Positions 22,061 through 34,029 of a DNA stretch of 64,000 nucleotides are shown piece by piece; position 1 is the stretch's first letter; every line of letters begins with the position of its first letter. The notes beneath the pieces are model-generated. The model did not search any database and was not told where the DNA came from. It saw only the letters and a list, made by a program, of their open reading frames with translations. The DNA lies in contig JANVCC010000261.1 of assembly GCA_025345505.1 (NCBI GenBank), positions 2,892,222-2,956,221 on the forward strand, given 5' to 3'. Position numbers and translations under genes: made by a program. The DNA is from Todiramphus chloris collaris (lineage: Eukaryota; Chordata; Aves; Coraciiformes; Alcedinidae).

Positions 22061-25000
22061 ATCAAAGTCTTTCTTTCAGAGCTGTCCTCAGGAGGTGTTT
22101 GGGGGTTTTTGCTGCAGCCAAGCTAGACTGAAAACATCCTCTTGCACTAGTTTCTTTCTTACTCTTAACAGATGGGAACTCTCAAAGGCTTCTGCATCAC
22201 TTTGGTGATGTTAGGCTGCCTCAGAGCACCATACCTCTGATAGTGTAAACTGAGGCAGCTGATTGCAGCCCACCAGGAAAGGCAGAGCCCTTCACATTCT
22301 CTCCTTAACCACACGGGAGATTTCTCATACCCAAAAGAGGGATGTGTCATTCCTAATGTCTCACTCGCCATGAGTAGTGCCATGTGCTGTGGGAAAACTC
22401 CAGCCAGAGCAAACCAGAGATGGTTCTCTATCAGCAGAGGTCACTGTGGACATGGCACCAGTGGCAGCTGCACTTGCTCCCTACTGCAGATGCAGAAGCT
22501 TGTTTGGCAGCTCTTGCTCAGCATTGCACAAGTTATGTGGGGGTTTGTGTTCACAGCTGTGGTGGTGGTTGCTGGCAGTATTTTGAGGGAACAAGCTCTC
22601 AAACAATAGGAAGACCGTGGAGGAGTTTTCCTCAGAGTGAGACCTAGACTATGTTTGCTTCTAAGAGAAAGGAGTGAACATGGACCTCAGATTTATTTCA
22701 ACACTTGAACATGTATGTCTTCCACCCAGACAAGTCACTTAATACCTGCATTATTGGTGTGAGGGGAAGAATAACCTTTCTGTGCCTGTTGCTTTGTACC
22801 ATAGTGTGCTGGCCAAGAGTCTTCTGTGGCAACCAGCTGTACAGCCCTGTCTCTTCCTGCATGCGAGTGGGTCTCGGTCCCTCACCTGCCTCATTGAAAG
22901 AAGGCTGTCAGAGTACATTTTTCTGAATTGCTTCACAATTACTACCTGACAGATGCCTAAATATGGAGCATGGTTAGTATAATAGCGTAACTAAAAGGAC
23001 CTTAACAGAAGTGGTTTTGCTTTAACTATCTCTTCTCTCAGTGCTGTGTGTTTTAATGTTCTCATCTTCTTTCCATTTAATCCTCACCTCATACCTTTTG
23101 TTTCTTTTCATTGGCCCTTCTAAACAACTGTTTTTGGGAAAGGCTTTTTATATCTCCCTCTTTCCTTTGCTCTCTAATAGGTACCATCATCTTTTAAAGA
23201 GCAGCCACTCCCTCCCTCAGCTAAGTACTATCTTGGCAGGCAACTGAGGAGGAGGAGTCTTCTTTGAAAGGCTTTGAAATTGTGTTGTTAAAAAAAATAT
23301 ATAAATAAAGCAACAAACCTTTTAATAGGGCTTTTGAACAATCATCCCTTTCATTCCCTTATGGCTTATTGTGCTTCTGGCTTTTTTATTATTTAGTGTG
23401 CATCAAAAAAAAAAAATCCAAATGTTTTATGTTAAGCCATTAAGAGTTTATTTGGGTTGAAAATAAATAAATAAATGTAGTGCTAGCAGTTGGGACTGTA
23501 AGCACATGCACAGTTGCCTGGCAGAGACAACCTATAGGAGGCACATCAGAAGGCCAGAATAAGCTTCAGTGAAAGACCAGAACAAAAGCATCAGCAGCAT
23601 TTGTTTCTGGTTAAGTACTTTTGCATGAGCCTGACTACTGGAGTGGTTTACCCAGCTTTTATCTGTTTCAAATTCACCTCACTCCCCCCACTCTTCTGTA
23701 CAGCATCTCTCCAAACTGTAACTCATGGTGATTACATGGAAAAGAAGGAAGCACGGGATTTTTTGAATCTTCTTTTGTTTTATTTTTAAAACCACCTGAT
23801 GGGAGCATGTGACTGGTTGGTATCCAACATTGCTTCTGGAGTTATTAGATACCTAACTAAATGTTGGGTCTTTTTTCCTTTTTTTTGCACTGCCTGCCTG
23901 GACTTTTTGTGCATTTAGGTTTGTTTTTTAAGTGCTGGGTATATTTTGTGAATAGTCAGAAAAAGCATTTTGTTTCTTTCTTTCTACCCCCTTCCACTTT
24001 TGTTTGCCAACTCTGCCTGTTGTCCCCAGAGAATTCTGCAGCAGGCTGGTGACAGCAACTAGGGCTCTTCTGTGTGCATAATTAGTATCAATCTTGCTTG
24101 GTCTCATTTCCCTGGTGGGGCTGTTGGGGAGAGAGGGTCTCTGCTTTTAAATGCATTATTAGGTTCACGTCTTAGCTCCCATGTGACCTACATTTGGTGA
24201 ATCAACATCAAAACTTCAGCTTTCTAAGTCTCTCCTTGAGACTGAAGTGTATGGTAATTTTTGAACAGCACACATACAGACTGCTGTCGGTATTGTGAAA
24301 GAATTGATAGATTGCAAAAGGTAGGTAGGAGGAACTTCTGAGAATCTGAGATTGACTTTGCTGTCTCAGTTTTGAGACATGAATAAAACTCCTTGTGAGG
24401 CTGAATGGAGCCACTGATAGTCCAGACCTCAGGAAACCAAGGGAGAGGTGTCCACCTCCAATCAGGCTCTGAAGGAAGGACAGTGCCCAATGGATGCCAT
24501 TCAGAGAGTGCCATTTTATGCGTGGGATGTGGAATGTCAGCTTACAAATGACAGAAAGATCTTCTAGCATGTGTAATCTCTGGTGCATCAAAGACAACGC
24601 AACAGAAATGGACCCACAGCACAAAAAAAAAAAAAAAGGAGAACACGAAACTGTCTCTATAACACAGTGATATTTTCACTCTTTACTCTTTTGGAACAGT
24701 ATTGCTGATTTTAACAATAAAAAAAAACCCCAAACAAACCAAAATGTTGTCTCTTTTATAATAGTATGGGAAAGGAGTATGATCTGAACACAGTTTTAAA
24801 TGCTAGATTCCTTGAACTCGCATAGTTTGGTAGATTTCTCTATAGAAACAAGTTGTACGTTTCAAAATCTAGTTACAGGATCAGTAATAGACAAGACACA
24901 GTCAATCAGGTATTTAGACTTCGGAGGCTCAATGTTCTGCAGAGCTTTGTCTTGTGTACAGCCTTCTGCACACTGGACCTGTTGAAAAATAGGTACTAGA

Positions 25001-25550
25001 GCTCAGAAAATGCTTAAAAGGCAGCTCTCACTGAGGCCTTCCCAGTCCATAAAACAAGGGTTATAAAAATTCTGACCAGATAGTGATACTGTGACAATAA
25101 TCAACCTACTGTATATTGCAGTATTTTAGCCAGTGGGGTGTATGTTCCTGAGATACAGATAATTAAGTGGAACTGTGAGGTTATTGGGAAGGAGGAAGAA
25201 TATATGTATATTGTTCTATAATACATTACTAATTTTAATGAGGTGGGAAGAGCTTATAATGTAAGCTTGGTATAAAAAGAAATATATAAAGATCAGTGGA
25301 AAACTTCCAGTGCTTTTGAAAGTCTTTATTAAAAAAGAAAAGGCAACTATTACAGTATCTTCACCTATTAGAAAGAAGTGAAGGTTCACTTGATCTCTGT
25401 AAGTAACTGCTTTTGGAAGATGATACTGCTGGACAAGGCACAACTGCAGACTCTGGACAAATACTGTGTGTTGGGTACAGAGAAAGAGTCACATTTGTTT
25501 AAAAAAAATTCCAGTGTTACTTAGGCAATTCTACTTGCAAGATAATTCAC

Positions 25551-25577
25551 CATTATTTTAAAGGCATTATTTTAAAG
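25551..25577. repeat. 13-bp direct duplication with 1-bp spacer
   Basis: CATTATTTTAAAG occurs at 25551-25563 and again at 25565-25577. This is a simple short duplication. Confidence 0.85.
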
Positions 25578-27586
25578 TATTGATACAAGAAATATAACTA
25601 GATATTTTAGGATTTTGTGTATTTCTGGAAGACTTTACATTTTTAAAAGCTGTACTTTCATCATCCAGTTATTGGTGATGAATCATTCAGTTGTTAAAGT
25701 ATATCAGCAGTTGAATGCCCTTCACGTCGAACTTGAAATGATCCTTGTTTCTTGAATAAAGACTTGCAAGAACCTATGGCACAAACCTGTAAAAGCTTAT
25801 AAAGGTATTTCACTTGAAATGAGATCAGAATACACATTTGTGCTGCAGAATCAGACCCCAGAAAAGGAAAAGCAGACTTGTGTTTATTTTATAACAAAAT
25901 GTCACCATGTCTCATGTTATCCTCTCACAAACGTGCACGGCAGGTGTTTTATAACACCCGTCTTTTAGACCTTTGAAAGCATAAGAAAAAATATTTAATA
26001 GGAAGTTGTAAAAAGAAAAGCAAGAGTGGGAAGTGATGCTATGTAGATAAGAAGGAAGGATGGTTTGGACTGAGAGGCAGAAAGGTGATTCCAATGCTGG
26101 TCTGACAATTAAAGAATGAAATTACAAAGAGATCAATGAGAACAATTTCTCGTCTTTCCACATCTGGAAACAGTTGTTGTCTGTGATTTATTCTAAGTAT
26201 AAAGAAAAGCACTGGAGTGGCTTGGTGTGAGTGGAAACATTGGATCTATATGGTACTTATCTTCCCGTAAGGAGCTGAAAAACACATTTCTGCTCCTCTG
26301 ACAAAGTGTGGCCCTGTGACTAGTGGGGTAAGAGTTTTCAAAGAAGAGATGAGTTTAAAATAATGAAGTGGGTGGAGAGGGTTTGTGATTTCAGGAATAG
26401 CTGAAATTACCAAACTAAAATGCAAAATCTGAAGTTCCTCTGATATTTAGAGCAATCTCAAACTACTTGAAGAATTCACTTGCATAACGAGGCAATGTCA
26501 TAGCGCTGGGTCAGAATTCTTACTTTGAGTTGCGGAAATGCTGAACATTTTAAATTTGGGTATGGCTTTTATAATTGAGGCCTGTTTCTTTAATGAACCA
26601 AAGCACAAGGCTTGCCACAGGTATTCTGAATTTTTCTGGGTGTGAAGCAGGGTAAGCCACAGAGTTTATTTGTGTCTCTCTGGGATGCACCTGAAAGGTT
26701 CTGAGTTAGCTCTGGCAGCTTGAGCTAGTGCCTGCTGCTTAACCTCACTCCAGGGTTGCTAATCCAGGTCCTACACTAATTCTAGATGTTCCTTTCAGAT
26801 CTCTTTTGGGAGAAAAAGGAGGAAAATACCATGCAAGGACTATAGCAAAAGCATCAAGTAGACTAAGCAAGACTGAAGTTCTGCTTAGAGATGATAAAGC
26901 AAGCACAGCTTAATGCCAAGACAGTGAAAAAGTAACAGGAGCCTCCTCCTCCTCCGCGCACACACACACACAACTTGTTTACAAAAGTGCCTTGTAGTGA
27001 CTGCTGGTGGTGTCACTCCGTCCCATGCCCCAGAGCTATCACCGGGCCTCATGGGAGATGTGACTACAGCATCGGACATGGGACTGTTTGTTCACTCACT
27101 TTCTGTGAAGAGAGTTTTGAACTGTGTTTTGAATAGACAGCATTTTCTTTGTGTGGTTGGTAAATAACACAGAGCAAAGTTAGTCAGCAAGTTGCATAGC
27201 TTCTGCATTCTGATTCTTTGGAGCCCTTTTGTACCAAGCTTGACAGGATGTTTTTAACAGAATGTGACCTCACTGGGATACCAGAGGTAAGGAAAAAAAG
27301 TTATTGGGGGCTGTTGCGGAATATTTTGCACAGAGCTGACTGAAAGTACTGCTTATTTGGAAAGAAGATGGTGTCATGGTGATCCAGGCGACACCTTGTT
27401 TGGTGAAAATCAATGTCTTTCACTTCTTTGTAACTTATAGGAAGTCTCGATAAGGTTTTCTATTTCCCACTTACGGAAAAAGACGATGATTTGCAAATCT
27501 CAGAACGCTTCTGTACTTGCTCTAATGTGTTGAGCAAAGGCCCAGTTCTAGTGACAGAACATCAAAATGTTTTCTTTCTAACACAG

Positions 27587-27722
27587 AACAGAATAAGCAG
27601 ACCAGATCCAGTTGTTCACCCAAGTCCTAGAAGCAGCAGCACAAGAAGGGGAGCGGTGGCAAACCCAGCAAGACCAGGCGCCAGTGACCACCTGGACACC
27701 CGTCCTCGGTCACCGGGTAAAG
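27587..27722 (+). other. Candidate exon with strong splice donor
   Basis: The sequence TTTCTTTCTAACACAG, ending at 27586, is a plausible 3' splice site. AAAG|GTAAGAAA, with GT at 27723-27724, is a near-consensus 5' splice site. The 136-bp segment between them is moderately GC-rich and sits in the CpG-retaining block. In the frame from 27491 it stays open, with an Arg/Pro/Ser-rich peptide (for example HPSPRSSSTRRGAVANPARP). I do not recognise the peptide. It could be a first or alternative exon of a coding gene or a noncoding RNA, or a chance pair of splice sites. If it is a first exon, only the donor matters and the start lies upstream. Confidence 0.25.
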
Positions 27723-27794
27723 GTAAGAAAGAAAAGAGAAACAAATGGCGAGGGGCAAGTTCTCTGCCTGTGCTCAGGTGTGGGGCTGGGTTGT

Positions 27795-27984
27795 GGTACC
27801 CTGGGGGATGTGGGGCAGTGTGAGGCTCCCCTCTCTGGTACCCTGGGGGATGCGGGGCTGTGCGGGGCTTCCCTCTGTGGTACCCCGGGGGATGCGGGGC
27901 TGTGCGGGGCTTCCCTCTCTGGTANNNNNNNNNNGGGCTTCCCTCTGTGGTACCCTGGGGGATGCGGGGCTGTGCGGGGCTTCC
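27795..27984 (+). repeat. GC-rich minisatellite, 42-bp unit, interrupted by gap
   Basis: A 42-bp unit beginning GGTACCCTGGGGGATGCGGG recurs with starts at 27795, 27837, 27879 and 27921, an exact 42-bp period, and again at 27949 after the gap. The last copy dissolves into a C/T-rich sequence at about 27985. Copies differ at a few sites (the first has ATGTGGGGCAGTGTGAGG). Each unit has three runs of four or five G on the plus strand, so the array can form G-quadruplexes. Because 42 is divisible by three, translated frames show 14-residue peptide repeats on both strands. This accounts for the long frames at 27612-28302 and need not mean coding. Confidence 0.93.
27925..27934. other. Assembly gap of 10 N inside the minisatellite
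   Basis: Ten N characters replace part of a repeat unit. The flanking bases are positions 1-4 of one unit and about position 29 of another. Keeping the 42-bp register would require 24 missing bases, or 24 plus a multiple of 42. The ten N are therefore a placeholder, not a measured length. Confidence 0.97.
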
Positions 27985-28071
27985 CTCCCCTCTCCTCCCT
28001 CTGCTGCTCAGCGCCAGGGAAAGGCGGCTGCTGGGGGGAGGGGAACCCACACCCGGCATCTCCCCGCTGGT

Positions 28072-28083
28072 GGGGGGGGGGGG
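28072..28083 (+). repeat. G12 homopolymer
   Basis: Twelve G in a row follow CCCCGCTGGT and precede ACCCCGG. The length is unreliable in short-read data. It adds to the G-quadruplex potential of this block. Confidence 0.85.
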
Positions 28084-29999
28084 ACCCCGGCTGGCTACCG
28101 GCTCTGCAGGGTGTCTCTGCTGTGCTGCTGCCGGGTCCCCGCACTGCCAGCCCTAGGATGGAGTGACAGATCCGCTGGGGTGAAAGAAAGGAGAAAAATT
28201 GGAGCGTTCAAGAAGTCGGGGAAAAAGATTTCTTCATTGCTTATTTTGGTTTTTTACATTGAGATCTTTATACAGTACAAAAATATTATATATTCGTCCT
28301 GAATACCTGAGTGATTTGTTTATGTTCAGGATCTAAGGAGTTTTAGGGTTTTATTTTAATGAAAAATGAAAGAGAAATGCATTATTACACAAAATAGCTT
28401 CATGAATAATAGGCATCTTGCTGTTGTGAAATTGAATTAACAATATGTGATCTGCTTTACTGTGTATGCCAAGAGAACGAGAGAGCTTCATTGTTCTAGT
28501 GGTCAAAAATCATTGTTTTTCCAGTCAGTACAGGTGACTTACAAAAGAAAAAAAAAGTGTTTGGAGTCACTGACAGAGCAGTGAGAGGAAATGAAGTTCT
28601 CACGAGGTGCAAAACTGTTATTCGTACTTGCAGACTTGCATAACAAAGGAATCTAAAAATAGGCTTTTAAAATGGGAAAGTTTTGAGTGACAATGAAAGT
28701 GTTCTTTGGTAAAGGAGGATGGAAAAGTTTGCTCATTTACTTATGACTGACTAGAGTTGCTTTTTACCGTAAGGCACATAAAGAACTAGAGATTTGGTTT
28801 TGCTTGTGATCAGTTGCAAGTGGATGGGTTGAACTTCGTTTAGTAATATAAAAGTTGTGGTGAGCGCGTCCATGACTTTGGTTTGACAGAGCATTTACGC
28901 TGATATTTTTATAGTGTCAAACTTGCTGCTGTACTTTGATCCCCTGGCGTGTGGTAGATAAGCTGCCAGCTCGGCCCTAGACAGAGCAAAATATTTCCTC
29001 TGAAGAAGCAAATGTGACTGATGATGGTGATGATGAATTTATATTCACAACTTTGGTACTTGTGTTGCAGTAACTCTTCCAGTCCTCATCATGGGTCGGT
29101 TGCTGGGTACTGTACAATAAAACCCCAGATTTTAGGTACCAAACGGCTAACGGTGCAGACATGAGACAGCAGTTGCATAAAACAAATGTGATAGATAATT
29201 ATTCAGCCGTAAAAAATACAGCTAAAGCGTTAAGGTGGCGTTTTGTGATTTTTAATATCTATCTGCAGCTGTATACGTAGTTAGGGTTGGGGTTTTTTAA
29301 CTGAAGATTTTCCATGGTGTCCCACCCGCTACAGGTAAACTGCCACCAGTAGCTGGAAGCTTGATTGCTTATTGTCCATCAGTCAGGGAGGAGTTGGCAG
29401 GGTGGGACACAGCTTGCTGTATCCCTGAGTTTGAACAAGCGAGTGCCAAAGTTCATTGGAAAGTAGACGGGTTTCAGTTCTGAAAGCTGCGGTGGAGAAA
29501 CCAGTAGAGGTCAGCACAGAGCGCTGAAATGGAAGCGGGGTGCCGAGGCTTTGGCTATTTTCGATGTCCAACTTTGCCTTTAAAATGTGGCTCACAGTCA
29601 GTATTCCGGTTCTCTTTGAAAGGCAGATTAAAAATACTTGGGATAATATGATAAGGGCAGACGGCTTAAGCAGAGTGATTTGAACAGCAACATGAATTTT
29701 GTGGCATGCTGTAACTTGCAGAAAGATGCTGCAAACCTTCTTTTGTGGAATCGTTATCGAAACCAATGTGTAATGCTTATTACATGTACTATTATGTATC
29801 CTGCAGTGGCAAATGAATCTACCTGAGGGTTTTGTAGCAAAAAAATTAGGAGAAAGAGGGTAATTTTTAGGAAACAAGTTTTCAGATACTTGAAGCTAAA
29901 GTAATGAAAGAATTTTTCTCATTTTGGGTAACAAGTTTGTATAATTATCATTAAGTGATGCTTTAAAAAACTTTTCTTTGTGCATATACACATATATAC

Positions 30000-30030
30000 A
30001 AAGAGAGAGAGAGAGGGGGAGAGGCAGACA
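30000..30030. repeat. GA-rich simple repeat
   Basis: An AAAGAGAGAGAGAGAG run is followed by GGGGGAGAGGCAGACAGAC. It is a short purine-rich microsatellite on the plus strand. Confidence 0.85.
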
Positions 30031-33000
30031 GACTCTGTATATAAAGTTGAATTATCTTTTGTTTCACTTTTTAAAGCCATTGTTTGCTCGTGGTTTCCTT
30101 TTGTGATTTAAAGCAAGGAAAAGAATCACCGCGTATAGTCAGTGCATGAAAAGATCCTTCAACGTATATTCGCTGCAAAAGCTCATCTCTGAAAAGCTTC
30201 TGTTCAAGCTGCTCTCTGTGGATCTAGAAAGAGCAAGCTGCCTGTCCCCATTCTTTCCTTGCACTTTAACTAAGTACTTTGGAAACCACCTTGCTATTAA
30301 AGTGCAATTGTTGAATATCAAAGAATTGCAAAAGAACTATCACCAGCTAAAGGTGGTGTGTTCTGTTTTGATTCCAATATCGACTAATATCCATTCTCTG
30401 TGAGTTTAGGGAGGAATTTCCCAATACCTTCAGAGAGAATAGAACTATACAGACAGTGAATATTTTTTTTAAATCCTCTTCACTTGTTCTGCTTGCCTTT
30501 CATGGGCTTCTTTAGATGAATTATGGAGGCACTGGAAACGATGCAGCATCTCTGCAGACCATACTTTCTCTCCATTTGCTTTGTAATGCACAAGAACTAG
30601 ACATAGACTCTTCAAAATCTTTCTCATGGGCACTTGTTTGCCACTAGAGTCAGACGGTGGAAGTGTGAAGGCAGTTCAGAGGGCTTTCAGGGAGGATTAC
30701 TGCAGGGCAGGGATTCCCTGGTAACTGCAACAGCTAGCAGCAGTGCAAACTGAGGTGGGAAGGAGATGGAGATGTCATAAACTGTTGTTGCATATCTGAC
30801 CTGAGATGTTTTTGGTTTTTTTTTTCTTCCACACTTCTGTCATTAGTTAACATCACACATCAGTCTTTCAGTGACATGCAGCTAAATTTTCTTGGGGAAT
30901 ATCTCCCTTTACACATGTAGTGTAAAACCCTCTTTTTGGCAAAGTCAATGAAAATCCTGATGGTTGCATCAGTGGTGAGACTAGGATAAATAATCTCATT
31001 TCTTTCATAACACAGGGTCCAACCTAACAGTGTGGTGTACAAGGGATGATGTGTTAAATCACAGTTGCTGTTTTGAGCCCAAATTTCATACCAAAGGCCT
31101 GGGTTCAATTCCATTCAATACAGTTCAGTGCCTTATTTAAAGGAGAAACAACTTCAAGGACTGATTTCACTTTGAATGTGTTTTGAGAAAATAAGCCTGA
31201 ATCTGAAAGTCAAACCTACCTTCTGTCCCCACATGAACTTCTGATGTCCCTACCTTATTGGCACACAATATTTTCACCTTTTTCACACACCTCTCATTTG
31301 TTGTCAGGTGAAAAGGATGTGAGAAGTTATATTCTTCTAAGTCACATTTGAACTGCCCATTTACAGTAAATGATACTCTTAATCAGTTGTTGTTGGGAGG
31401 GATCTCTCCTTCCCATGCTTTTCCCAAAAAGTAATGCAAAGGTTGAAGTTAAGGGGATTCATATAATAGTAGATGCTCTTTTTAGCCAGTGTTGAAGTCC
31501 AAAAGTCCAAGGATTTCTATTGCTTCAATTAACTTTGTTTACATGTTAAATTTCATGAACATCTGGTGTCCTTTTACTCTATAACACATGGGATATAAAA
31601 CCCCCCAAATCAGGGACCAAAATAATGTTGCTGGAAATATGTAGTTCAATCAAGTACAATGTTATGCTAGAAGTTTGCTACTCTTATCTGTATCCAGGCC
31701 AAAGATAGATCAAAACAGAACTGTTCATGACTAAGGAACAGAAGGTCTATATTATCACTAAAATTCTCAGTCTCTTGGTAGATTCATGTTTGATATATTC
31801 TTGATTGTGTTATAACATTCATATGTTCTTACAGGTATAGTAATATTATATTCTCATGTTGTCCCTCTTTCTTGATGTCTTTATTTGTTTCCTGCTTTTA
31901 AAAATTCTTCCCTTCAAAGTAGCTATGCATAGTGAAATTATCTTACACTGTATAGGTAGGGTTTATGTTTGGTTAAGTCAGGGATAAATTCCTCCATTCT
32001 TAGTGTACATGTGTTTACAAAGATGACTTCCAATATTTTTGTATTACCTGAAAAGGAGGTATCTGTCATTGAACTATAAAGCTGTGTGTTCTCTTTAAGC
32101 AGGTATTAAAAAATTGTGGGAATAGTATTAATTCAGTCAGTGGTAAAAGTAATTGAGATAGCAGCACTAGTGAAAATCTAGATATAAACAAAGAAATGGT
32201 GGCATTTGCACCAGCAGTTGAATAAATTAAGGTTCCTTTCCTGTAATTATGTTATCTATCTACAGGTTGCAAAGTAACTTAAAATAAATAAGAGCCAATG
32301 AATTATAATGATAAGTGTAGGCAAATAAATGGTAATTTCAAATGTTCCACAGCAAGAAAAACTTACAGATTTTCTTTTTCTTACCCATAGGAATAAAAGG
32401 AGAGCCTAAAGAATTGGTATTAGTCTGGGAAATGTACTCCTTATCACAAGAAAATGTCACTATAACAGTTTCATTTTTGGTGGTTCTACCATTCTAGTGA
32501 AGCATAACTATGGAGGCAACTTTTCTTGAGAGATAGAAATGATGTTTTTCCCTGCCTATATTAGATTGGATGATATAGCTGGGTTTTGTTTTTTCCACTT
32601 TATCCTGGAGTTCTGTTGGGAAATTGTTACCTTTTCTTTTTGCTGTGTAGCTCAAGTCAATACTAGGCTTCTTGTCGTCATTTCCTCACTTTCTCATATG
32701 TCAAGAATAAACTTTAGACTTCAGTCTTTCCTTGATATTCTTTACGTCCCACTGAAATTAATAGGATGCTGAACCCAAGTCTGGAATGCCTTACATATCC
32801 CAGTAACAGGAAAAAACTAGCTGTATGGGGTGGCCTGAAGTGACCTGTAACCTTTATAATGTCAGCATTAAACCTGAGGTATTCAGGGCTTTCTAGAAAC
32901 TCTGAAAATCACTTCCTTTTCATAGAAAATTTCTTAATAATTTCTTCTATACTTATATATTTCGAAGTGGTCAATATTCACACCAGCACCTTAACTGTAA

Positions 33001-33508
33001 ACCAAATAAATGTGACATCATATTTTGTAGTACATATTCATGATTGTGCTTACAAGCAAAGTTGTTTCTGGAAACATTTTATGTTTTTAACAAGTCTCTT
33101 CTAAAAGCAAATCTTATCTTCGGCTCTGCTCTACAGAATAACTCTTTTATCAATGAGTTGTAACACATCAAAAAGATCTTCTGTAGGATGTGCTTGCAAT
33201 TTACTCCATACACTGCAAGGGGAGGTTAAAAATAGGCTTAGTGGAATAGAAAGCATCTAACGAGTACATGGCCTTACTTTTTCCTTTTGTATGTCAAGGG
33301 CAAATCTCAATTTCAATTGTAGGCACTAGGTTTTCACAACACTGTAAAAGTACAATGAAGAGCGATGTTGTTTGGTGATGTTATTTGACTGTTCTCTGAG
33401 GGGTTTAGGTTGGCCCAGAAAAAGAAATGTGCCTTTCTGAAAACTTTTAATCTATGTTTAAATGTATTGTATTTCTAGCAATACACTCGTATTTTATCTT
33501 TCTCTCTA

Positions 33509-33530
33509 TGTATGTATATAAATACATACA
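33509..33530. repeat. Inverted repeat, 9-bp arms
   Basis: TGTATGTAT (33509-33517) and ATACATACA (33522-33530) are perfect reverse complements around a 4-bp centre. The element is AT-rich and probably derives from a TATG microsatellite. Confidence 0.8.
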
Positions 33531-34029
33531 GAACATTAGGAAATTTCTGCAGGAAAATACTACTTAGGAGCTCATATTTTTTATGATCTCAACAAGTTTG
33601 TATCAACATTAATTTTGTTCCAAGAATTAAGATGTTAAACTCAGCAAATTGTTTAATTAAAATCAGATGGAACATGGATAAAAGTCTTAAAAAAATACTA
33701 ACTGTGGCTTTAAACAGCATGAAGCAGAAACGCATGTCGTTTCCCATGAACCTGACTCGCAGAAATATTTGATCTATTTTTCTCAGTAATAATTTTATTA
33801 GTAGTGTTCCTATGGAAGTGTTAATCATGTGATTGTATGTGTCAAAGCTATTCCATTTTGCTATCAGATTTATCCAACTTCAGAGAAAATGCATGAGTTA
33901 AGATTTTTGGGTAGCTTAATGCTGGTGGTAAAGATGACCACGGAGAATGTAAAAGCTTATACTTGGTATGCTTATACCGAGTTCTCTTGCAAAAAAAAGT
34001 GATTTGAAGTAGCACAAATTTTAATTCTT

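Larger units (their letters stand above)
21629..26949. other. Unique DNA, no gene seen
   Basis: About 5.3 kb of unique sequence. It contains a three-copy 21-22-bp repeat at 21999-22060, AAATA repeats near 23460-23475, an A run at 24624-24638 and a direct duplication at 25551-25577. Several overlapping frames at 22370-22647 have no domain. No RNA gene or family repeat is recognised. Confidence 0.45.
26950..29760. promoter_or_regulatory. CpG-retaining block, candidate promoter region
   Basis: CpG dinucleotides are frequent here, in contrast to the rest of the window. My hand count gives about 24 CpG in 28861-29760 at roughly 43% G+C, an observed/expected ratio near 0.6, and 6 in 27301-27600. 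A comparable 900 bp at 31201-32100 has almost none. The GC-rich centre (27601-28180) has about 22 CpG, but much of its G+C is minisatellite, so its ratio is nearer 0.4. CpG retention implies low germline methylation, as at promoters and enhancers. A GT-consensus splice donor at 27723 lies inside it. Neither the transcript nor its direction is established. Confidence 0.45.
29761..34029. other. Unique AT-rich CpG-poor DNA
   Basis: About 4.3 kb with very few CpG. A GA-rich simple repeat lies at 30000-30030 and an imperfect palindrome at 33509-33530. Frames are 85 codons or shorter, apart from the end of a minus-strand frame that begins in the block to the left. No gene is recognised. Confidence 0.5.

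Noticed and set aside
22370-22647. Three plus-strand frames overlapping in different phases
   Set aside because: Three simultaneous open phases show low stop density in GC-richer sequence, not a gene.
24624-24638. A15 run considered as a retrocopy poly-A tail
   Set aside because: No AATAAA at the proper distance upstream and no transcript-like sequence or target-site duplication.
27601-28180. Classical CpG island centred on the minisatellite
   Set aside because: G+C is high, but my count gives a CpG observed/expected near 0.4, below the usual 0.6. The better CpG retention is in the flank at 28861-29760.
27612-28302. Several overlapping 98-185 codon frames on both strands
   Set aside because: They are produced by a 42-bp (14-codon) minisatellite with no stops and are broken by ten N. 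Frames open on both strands at once argue against coding.
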